From assembly GCA_003280005.1 (NCBI GenBank), contig QCGH01000011.1, positions 1-42,653 on the forward strand: DNA of 42,653 nucleotides, in the 5' to 3' direction. Position 1 is the first letter of the stretch. The number at the start of each line of letters is the position of its first letter. The translations under genes were made by a program, and so were the position numbers. The notes under the pieces are model-generated. The model was not told the DNA's origin. It searched no databases and saw nothing but the letters and a program-made list of their open reading frames with translations. The DNA comes from Pelagibacteraceae bacterium AG-365-D07. GTDB taxonomy: Bacteria > Pseudomonadota > Alphaproteobacteria > Pelagibacterales > Pelagibacteraceae. Of the stretch, positions 37,111 through 42,653 are shown piece by piece.

Positions 37111-39684
37111 ATGGAGTTTAAAAAAATCCAATTAAATGGATTTAAATCATTTTCAGAAAAAGCGACCTTTTTAATTGAAAAAGGTTTGACTGGTATCGTC
37201 GGACCTAACGGATGTGGTAAATCTAATATAGTTGAGTCTTTAAGATGGTGTATGGGAGAAACATCTGCAAAAAGCATGAGGGGATCTGGAATGGAAGATG
37301 TAATTTTTTCAGGAACATCTAATAAACCATCTAAAAATATTGCTGAAGTTAGTATCAATATCTCTAATCCTGAAAAATCGGGTTCATTTCAATTCAAAGA
37401 AATGGAAGAGATAGAAATTAGAAGGAAAATTGAAAGAGATAAAGGTTCAAGGTTTTTTGTAAACGATAAAGAGGTAAGAGCAAAAGATGCTCAAATGTTT
37501 TTTGCAGATCTTTCAACTGGGGCTCACTCTCCTTCTATAATCAGCCAAGGAAGAATTGGATCTCTGGTTACAGCTAAACCTCAAGATAGAAGAGCTATTC
37601 TAGAGGAGGCAGCTGGCATTTCTGGACTACATGTAAGAAGACATGAGGCTGAGTTAAGGCTAAATGCTGCGGAAAATAATTTGAAAAGAGCAGATGAATT
37701 AAGAAGACAACTTGAAAAACAACTGACCAGCTTGGAAAAACAAGCTGAAGAGGCAACTAAATACAAAAATATATCTGATGAAATTAAAAAAGTAGAGGCT
37801 GGCTTATATTTCTTAAAAATTAGAGAAATAGAAAATGAAATTAAGGTTGAAAATGAAATAAATTCAGATGCAGAAAAAGAATTTTCATTGTTCAACAGTA
37901 AAATTTTAGACTTGGAGAACTCAATTAAAAAATTAGATAATGACCTACGTCCAATAAGAGATAATAATTTAGAAATCATTTCTAGAATACAAAGATTAAA
38001 TTTGGAACTACAAAATTTGGATGAAGAAACTGAAAGGATGACCAAGGAGATAGAAACGACTAAATTATCATTGAAAACAATTGATGAAGATGAAGATAGA
38101 GAAAAAAGTATAGTAATTGATGCTAATTCAAATCAAAAAAGATTAAATGATGAGAAAGATAAATTAGTTGATATAGACTCAAAATATTACGAAACTGAAA
38201 AAAAATCTGATCAAGATTTGGAAATCGCTAAAAGTAATTTAAAAAATGAACAAGAAAAGATTGAGGGCTTGTTAAATTCTTTAAGTTTAGGAAAAGCAAT
38301 AGAGTATAAAAATTCTCTTGAAGAAATTAGAACAACTTTAAATGAAACTATCGACTGCATTGATAAGAATGAGTTTCAACGGGCTAGAGAAAATTTAAAT
38401 AATATTAACGTTAATTTATCCTTTGTTATTCAAAAAATCTCTGATGAAAATGACAAAGACGGTATTACGAAAATAAATTCAAGAAATGATTTAATAAAAA
38501 AATTGCAACATGAATATACTATAACCTATAGTAAAAACCAAAGCATCAAAGATGAATCTACAAAACGAAAGGAGCGTATTAATAACATTGATACTGAAAT
38601 TGATAGTTGGAAAAACCTATTAACAAATTCAGAAAAAATGATAGTTCAGTTAGCTGATAGAAAGGAAAAATTAAATAAAAAATTATTAGATCTAGAAAAA
38701 CAACCTAATATAAATGCTGAAAAAAAAGGCCAGATTTCTGAAAACTTAAGAATCTCAGAAAATGACAAAGAAAATAATCAAAATAAAATAAATATATTAG
38801 AACAACAACTAGAGGAAAACAAAACTCAATTAAACGAAATCAAAGAAAGTTCAATTAGTGTAAGAGAGAAAAGAGCAAGCTCAAATGCAACTATAGTTGG
38901 ATTAAATAAAAGGAAAAACGATTTAATAGAACGAGTTGAAAACGAATTGAATATGAGAGAAGAAAATCTTTTAGAATATTCAAATTTAGAAAAAGAAGAT
39001 GAATTTCCTGATACAGTTACTCAAGAAGAATTATTAGACAAAAAGAAAAGAGATAGAGACAATTTGGGTTCTGTTAATTTAAGAGCAGATGAAGAAACAG
39101 GCAAGTACAAAGATGAAATCATTAAAATGGAAAAAGATAGAGAAGACATTGTAACAGCTATTAATAAACTTAAGGAAAGTATTAATGAATTAAACCGAAA
39201 AGGAAGAGAAAGACTTCTAGAAGCGTTTGATAAAGTAAGTCGTAAATTTAATGAAGTTTATACTAAGCTTTTTAATGGCGGAAGTGCAAAATTAGAACTT
39301 GTTGATTCAGATGATCCGTTAGACGCTGGGCTGGAATTGTTGGTTAGTCCTCCAGGTAAAAGACTTCAGTCAATCACATTACTATCTGGTGGCGAACAAG
39401 CCTTAACTGCGCTGTCTTTAATATTTGCTGTATTTTTAACAAATCCAGCACCTATATGTGTGCTCGATGAAGTAGATGCACCTTTGGATGATGCTAACGT
39501 GACCAGGTTTTGTAATTTGTTAGACGAATTAACAAGGATAACAACTACAAAATTTATTATTGTAACGCATCATGCTTTAACTATGTCTAAGATGGATAGG
39601 CTTTATGGAGTTACGATGCCAGAAAAAGGTATTAGTCAGCTAGTTTCAGTAGATTTACAAAAAGCTGAAAGTTTAGTCGCGTAA
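37111..39684 (+). CDS. smc: SMC chromosome condensation ATPase, short form without recognisable hinge
   Basis: SMC proteins form long coiled-coil dimers that organise chromosomes. The ATPase head is intact: Walker A GPNGCGKS at 31-38, Q-loop SIISQGRIG near 142-150, RRAILEEAAGISG near 160-172, the NLGSVNLRADEE arm motif at 651-662, signature LLSGGEQ at 757-763 and Walker B ICVLDEVDAPLDD at 782-794. Bacterial SMCs are normally about 1150-1190 residues with a globular glycine-rich hinge in the middle. This one is 857, and residues 171-700 read as continuous Lys/Glu/Asn-rich helix with no hinge-like globular segment and no CxxC zinc hook. There is no frameshift: the frame is open and atpI follows with no gap. 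Confidence 0.92.
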   Translation: MEFKKIQLNGFKSFSEKATFLIEKGLTGIVGPNGCGKSNIVESLRWCMGETSAKSMRGSGMEDVIFSGTSNKPSKNIAEVSINISNPEKSGSFQFKEMEEIEIRRKIERDKGSRFFVNDKEVRAKDAQMFFADLSTGAHSPSIISQGRIGSLVTAKPQDRRAILEEAAGISGLHVRRHEAELRLNAAENNLKRADELRRQLEKQLTSLEKQAEEATKYKNISDEIKKVEAGLYFLKIREIENEIKVENEINSDAEKEFSLFNSKILDLENSIKKLDNDLRPIRDNNLEIISRIQRLNLELQNLDEETERMTKEIETTKLSLKTIDEDEDREKSIVIDANSNQKRLNDEKDKLVDIDSKYYETEKKSDQDLEIAKSNLKNEQEKIEGLLNSLSLGKAIEYKNSLEEIRTTLNETIDCIDKNEFQRARENLNNINVNLSFVIQKISDENDKDGITKINSRNDLIKKLQHEYTITYSKNQSIKDESTKRKERINNIDTEIDSWKNLLTNSEKMIVQLADRKEKLNKKLLDLEKQPNINAEKKGQISENLRISENDKENNQNKINILEQQLEENKTQLNEIKESSISVREKRASSNATIVGLNKRKNDLIERVENELNMREENLLEYSNLEKEDEFPDTVTQEELLDKKKRDRDNLGSVNLRADEETGKYKDEIIKMEKDREDIVTAINKLKESINELNRKGRERLLEAFDKVSRKFNEVYTKLFNGGSAKLELVDSDDPLDAGLELLVSPPGKRLQSITLLSGGEQALTALSLIFAVFLTNPAPICVLDEVDAPLDDANVTRFCNLLDELTRITTTKFIIVTHHALTMSKMDRLYGVTMPEKGISQLVSVDLQKAESLVA

Positions 39685-39960
39685 ATGTCCAACGACTTAA
39701 AAACTCGCTTAAAAATTGCAAAATCGAAGTTTAAAAAGAGAAACCCGCCAGAGAATAATGATCAAAAATCAAGCTTTGGTAAGGCTTTTCAGCTTAGTAC
39801 AGAACTCGTATCTGCGGTATTAGTGGCCACAATTATAGGGTTTATTTTAGACAATTGGTTTGATACTAAACCGTGGTTAATAATAATATTTTTTTTTATT
39901 GGTGTGGCAGCAGGTATTATCAATGTTATCAGATCAGCAAAAAAAATGCAGAAAGATTAA
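39685..39960 (+). CDS. atpI: ATP synthase protein I (AtpI-like)
   Basis: A 91-residue membrane protein with a basic N-terminal 35 residues and two hydrophobic helices (about 40-57 and 64-82), with FGKAFQLSTELVSAVLVATIIG and GFILDNWFDTKPWLI matching the AtpI family. AtpI helps assemble the c-ring and may carry magnesium. Its ATG follows the smc stop directly, with no spacer. It is first in the F0 gene set I-a-c-b'-b. Confidence 0.88.
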   Translation: MSNDLKTRLKIAKSKFKKRNPPENNDQKSSFGKAFQLSTELVSAVLVATIIGFILDNWFDTKPWLIIIFFFIGVAAGIINVIRSAKKMQKD

Positions 39961-39966
39961 ATAAAA

Positions 39967-40701
39967 ATGGCAGCAAACCCAATGACTCAATTCAATGTTT
40001 ACAGAATTGGGCCTGAGATTAAAGTTGGTGAAATAGACATTTCCTTCACAAACGCTAGTTTGTTTATGGTTATTAGCACAATTGCTATTCTTCTAATTTT
40101 TAATTTTGGTGCAAAAAAAAATTCAATAATACCTACAAAATTACAGTTACTCGGTGAATTAAGTTATTCATTTATATCTAAAATGATTAGTGATACGGCA
40201 GGATCAAAAGCAAAACCGTATTTTTCATTTATTTTCTCGCTTTTTATGTTCGTTTTATTCTGCAATATGTTGGGAATGATACCTTACACTTTTACAGTAA
40301 CTAGTCATATAATTGTAACTTTTGTACTAGCGGCATTTATATTTATTGGAGTAACAATTATTGGGTTTATTAAGCATGGTCTTGGATATCTTAAATTATT
40401 TGTTCCAAGCGGCGTACCTATGGTCTTATTACCATTGATAGTAATAATAGAAATTATTTCCTATCTAAGTAGACCTATTAGTCTATCTGTTAGACTGTTT
40501 GCCAATATGATGGCGGGACATACAATGATGAAAGTATTCGGAAGCTTTGTTGTAAGCTTAGGAATAGTGGGAGGATGGCTTCCACTTAGCTTTTCAGTTG
40601 CACTTACAGGCTTGGAAATCTTAGTAGCATTTCTACAAGCATATGTATTTGCAATTCTAACATGCATCTATTTGAATGATGCATTAAATTTACACCATTA
40701 A
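39967..40701 (+). CDS. atpB: ATP synthase F0 subunit a
   Basis: Subunit a forms the two proton half-channels next to the c-ring. The 244-residue protein has several membrane helices and the essential arginine R176 in SLSVRLFANMMAGH, preceded by the conserved RPISL and followed by the C-terminal helix EILVAFLQAYVFAILTCIYL with its channel glutamine. It starts six bases after atpI and ends 17 bases before atpE. Confidence 0.97.
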   Translation: MAANPMTQFNVYRIGPEIKVGEIDISFTNASLFMVISTIAILLIFNFGAKKNSIIPTKLQLLGELSYSFISKMISDTAGSKAKPYFSFIFSLFMFVLFCNMLGMIPYTFTVTSHIIVTFVLAAFIFIGVTIIGFIKHGLGYLKLFVPSGVPMVLLPLIVIIEIISYLSRPISLSVRLFANMMAGHTMMKVFGSFVVSLGIVGGWLPLSFSVALTGLEILVAFLQAYVFAILTCIYLNDALNLHH

Positions 40702-40707
40702 ATTTAT

Positions 40708-40713
40708 AGGAGG
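40708..40713 (+). promoter_or_regulatory. Full-consensus Shine-Dalgarno site of atpE
   Basis: AGGAGG at 40708-40713 stands five bases before the atpE ATG. Nearly all other starts in the window have weak or no such match. A strong site fits the need for many c subunits per enzyme (8-15 per ring in known enzymes) relative to the single a subunit encoded just upstream. Confidence 0.85.
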
Positions 40714-40718
40714 ATATA

Positions 40719-40946
40719 ATGGAACTAGAAGCAGCAAAAATGATTGGAGCAGGCTTAGCGGCTATCGCTCTAGCAGGCGCAGGAGTTGGGATAGGAATTA
40801 TTTTTGGTAATTACCTATCTGGAGCTATGAGAAATCCCTCAGCGGCTCAGAAACAATTTCCAAATCTTTTGTTAGGTTTTGCATTGGCAGAAGCGACAGG
40901 CTTATTTGGATTGGTTGTTGCATTAATTATTTTATTTGCATTTTAA
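40719..40946 (+). CDS. atpE: ATP synthase F0 subunit c
   Basis: A 75-residue proteolipid that forms the rotating ring. Helix 1 is glycine-rich (GAGLAAIALAGAGVGIGIIFG), the polar loop contains RNPSAAQK, and helix 2 holds the ion-binding carboxylate E58 in LLLGFALAEATGLFG. The residue after the glutamate is alanine, not the serine of sodium-type rings, which favours proton coupling. Translation is marked by a full AGGAGG site. Confidence 0.98.
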   Translation: MELEAAKMIGAGLAAIALAGAGVGIGIIFGNYLSGAMRNPSAAQKQFPNLLLGFALAEATGLFGLVVALIILFAF

Positions 40947-40949
40947 TTA

Positions 40950-41528
40950 ATGTTAAAAAAAATATTGTTTAGGACTCTAGCTGTATATTTTTTATCTATA
41001 AATTTTATACAAGCGGCAGAAAGTGGCGGTATGCCACAACTCGATCCGGAGTTTTGGTTTTCACAAATATTTTGGTTAATCATAACCTTCGGGATTCTGT
41101 ATTTGGTTTTATCTAAATTAATTTTGCCTAAAATTAGTGAAAATCTTGAAACAAGAAAATCTCAGGTTTTAGATAATTTAGAGCTAGCTGAAAAACAGAA
41201 AAATGAGAGTGAGGCTAAATTAAAAGAGTTTGATAATATTATTTTGAAATCAAAAATTGATGCAAAAAATCTATTTAATGAAGCTAGAAAAAAATTATTA
41301 GACGATATTAATAAAAAAAAACAAGAGCTTGAGGAAGAAATCGATAAAGAGGTAAAAATTGTTGAAGCTGAAATTGAAGAGCTTAAAAAGAAATCTCCTG
41401 AAAAAATAAATAAGATTGCAATTGAAACTTCTACTGATTTAATTAATCAATTAATCGGTACAAATGTAAATAATAGTAGTATTACAGCGATAGTAACTGA
41501 TATTGCTAATAAAAATAAAACTTTATGA
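40950..41528 (+). CDS. ATP synthase F0 subunit b'
   Basis: A 192-residue stator subunit, the b' form typical of alphaproteobacteria and phototrophs (often named atpG or atpF2). It has an extra N-terminal hydrophobic stretch (about 5-20, ending FIQAAES) that looks like a signal peptide, then PQLDPEFWFSQIFWLIITF with the membrane helix (37-56), and a long charged coiled coil (60-160). It begins three bases after atpE and overlaps the b gene by four bases. It pairs with subunit b in the peripheral stalk. Confidence 0.92.
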   Translation: MLKKILFRTLAVYFLSINFIQAAESGGMPQLDPEFWFSQIFWLIITFGILYLVLSKLILPKISENLETRKSQVLDNLELAEKQKNESEAKLKEFDNIILKSKIDAKNLFNEARKKLLDDINKKKQELEEEIDKEVKIVEAEIEELKKKSPEKINKIAIETSTDLINQLIGTNVNNSSITAIVTDIANKNKTL

Positions 41529-42022
41529 CTTTTGACGCAACATTTTGGGTAGCTGTATCATTCTTTATTTTTTTTGGGGCTTTGATTTATTTAAAAGTTC
41601 CAAGAAAAATAAACGATATATTGGCTAACATGATTGGTGGTATCAAAAAAGAAATCGACGAAAGTGAAAAACTTAGAGCAGAAACAAAAAATATGCTCGA
41701 CACGGCACAAAAGAAATTAGACACTGCAGATAGAGAGGTAAATAAAATTTTAAAACAAGCGAAGGATGACAGCGAAAGACTTGTGTTAGAAATGAATGAA
41801 AAATTCCATAATTCATCTGAAATAAAGAAAAATGTGACTCAACAAAAAATAAATCAAATGAAGGAAAACGCTATTAGAGATATAAAAAATACATCAATCA
41901 AGGTAGCACTAGAGTCGGTTAAAAAAATCATCTCCACATCGGTCGATAAATCAAAACTCGACAATCTTTTTGATAAAAATCTAGAAGAAACTAAAGCAGA
42001 AATAAAAAAAATTAATTCTTAA
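41525..42022 (+). CDS. atpF: ATP synthase F0 subunit b
   Basis: A 165-residue stator subunit with a short N-terminal membrane helix (TFWVAVSFFIFFGALIYL, about 6-24), then a highly charged coiled coil to the end (EIDESEKLRAETKNMLDTAQ and onward). It overlaps b' as ATGA. The F1 genes are not in the window, as expected for alphaproteobacteria, where F0 and F1 operons are separate. Its stop falls within the left arm of an inverted repeat that precedes crtI. Confidence 0.94.
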   Translation: MTFDATFWVAVSFFIFFGALIYLKVPRKINDILANMIGGIKKEIDESEKLRAETKNMLDTAQKKLDTADREVNKILKQAKDDSERLVLEMNEKFHNSSEIKKNVTQQKINQMKENAIRDIKNTSIKVALESVKKIISTSVDKSKLDNLFDKNLEETKAEIKKINS

Positions 42023-42047
42023 AATTTAACTTATATAGGTTAAATTT
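42022..42047. repeat. Nine-base inverted repeat in the atpF-crtI spacer
   Basis: AAATTTAAC (42022-42030) and GTTAAATTT (42039-42047) are perfect inverted copies around eight bases (TTATATAG). The right arm ends seven bases before the crtI ATG. With one G-C pair per arm it would be a poor terminator; the layout fits an operator or a promoter-overlapping regulatory site better, but the AT content makes chance plausible. Confidence 0.5.
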
Positions 42048-42054
42048 ATATATT

Positions 42055-42653
42055 ATGAATTCAATAATAATAGGTTCTGGGTTTGGAGGTATCGCAGCTG
42101 CGCTTCGTTTAAAAGCAAAAGGTCATAATGTTACTTTAATTGAAAAGCATAATGACCTTGGTGGAAGAGCTAGAGTATTCAAAAAAAACGGTTTCACTTA
42201 TGATGCTGGACCTACAGTCATAACTGCCCCATATCTAATTAATGAGTTATTTGAATTATTTAAAAAAGATCCAAAAGACTACATAAAATTACAACCACTT
42301 AAAACTTGGTACCAATTTGTATTCGAAGATAAATCTAGATTTAATTATTCTGGAAATGAAACTGAAATGCAAAATCAAATTAAAAAAATTAATAAGCAAG
42401 ATGTTGAGGGATACCTAAAATTAGTCAATTTTACAAAAAAAATTTTTGATAAAGGTTTTACTGAGCTTTCTGATGTGCCATTTAATAAACCCTTTGTAAT
42501 GATGCAGCAATTACCAGCATTATTAAAATTAAAAAGTTATAAATCTGTATATTCTTTAGTTTCCTCATTTATTAAAAACGAGAAATTGAGAAGAATGTTA
42601 AGTATGCATCCATTACTAGTTGGGGGAAATCCTTTTACAACAACATCAATTTA
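42055..42653 (+). CDS. crtI: Phytoene desaturase-like protein (3'-truncated by window edge)
   Basis: The frame opens with ATG at 42055 and is still open at the window end (199 codons). It starts with an FAD-binding motif IIIGSGFGGIAAALRL, then TLIEKHNDLGGRARVFKKNG and FTYDAGPTVITAPYLINELF, which are characteristic of bacterial CrtI-type carotene desaturases. CrtI-type enzymes convert phytoene to coloured carotenoids; in SAR11 these lead to retinal for proteorhodopsin, though neither that gene nor the rest of the pathway is visible here. It lies 32 bases after atpF on the same strand. Carotene desaturase is the best call; a related carotenoid isomerase or oxygenase cannot be fully excluded from the N-terminal half. 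Confidence 0.88.
   Translation, partial: MNSIIIGSGFGGIAAALRLKAKGHNVTLIEKHNDLGGRARVFKKNGFTYDAGPTVITAPYLINELFELFKKDPKDYIKLQPLKTWYQFVFEDKSRFNYSGNETEMQNQIKKINKQDVEGYLKLVNFTKKIFDKGFTELSDVPFNKPFVMMQQLPALLKLKSYKSVYSLVSSFIKNEKLRRMLSMHPLLVGGNPFTTTSI

Overview
The window is a gene-dense, AT-rich stretch (about 30% G+C by eye) of an alphaproteobacterial chromosome, most likely from the SAR11 clade (Pelagibacterales). The evidence is the very low G+C, near-absent spacers, Lys/Asn/Ile-rich proteins, a CcrM-type methyltransferase, a cytochrome bc1 operon, a split F0 operon with b and b' subunits, the alphaproteobacterial order mutY / DUF721 / dsbA-like / smc, and a carotenoid gene. I see no insertion sequence, prophage, CRISPR array or rRNA gene. 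One tRNA gene is present (Gln, anticodon TTG). Both edges cut a gene: carB on the left and a crtI-like phytoene desaturase on the right.

Layout. 1-3437: carB end, a MOSC-domain protein and two tiny overlapping membrane-protein ORFs. 3434-7845: 2OG-Fe(II) oxygenase-like and ELM1-like genes (minus), trxB (plus), an NAD(P)-binding protein and an aspC-type aminotransferase (minus). 7882-13618: uvrB, a FolM-like reductase, folB, uvrC and pgsA as one overlapping plus-strand run. 13620-17197: ilvE (minus), then a MarR / response regulator / histidine kinase cluster resembling petP-petR, then ubiK (minus). 17242-23163: lgt, midA-like, pgeF-like, prs, rplY, pth, ychF. 23140-25720: petABC (minus). 25790-27569: trmL, hemF, greA. 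27556-31478 (minus strand, read downward): TPR protein, ispE, tRNA-Gln, cca. 31490-33921: family-4-like UDG, rnhB, ccrM. 33918-36039 (minus): flavin monooxygenase and mutY. 36040-42653: DUF721/DciA-like, dsbA-like, smc, atpI, atpB, atpE, atpF', atpF, crtI.

Most of it is housekeeping: pyrimidine and folate precursors, excision repair (uvrB, uvrC, mutY, UDG), envelope lipid and lipoprotein synthesis, translation, and respiratory energy conversion (bc1, F0, UbiK, MidA-like complex I factor). Packing is extreme. Of seven convergent gene ends, six overlap by 4-24 bases and the other is separated by one base. Start codons of divergent pairs are 0-69 bases apart. I recognised no GC-rich hairpin/T-tract terminator.

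The items most worth a second look are: an SMC protein of 857 residues with no recognisable hinge domain; a near-consensus promoter before ccrM holding two GANTC sites (CcrM's own target) in a cluster of four; a tRNA-Gln whose CCA end lies three bases before the start codon of a CCA-adding/poly(A) polymerase-family gene; a family-4-like uracil-DNA glycosylase that has lost the iron-sulfur cysteines; two unrecognised tiny membrane ORFs sharing ATGA; and back-to-back mutY/DUF721 start codons forming CATATG.
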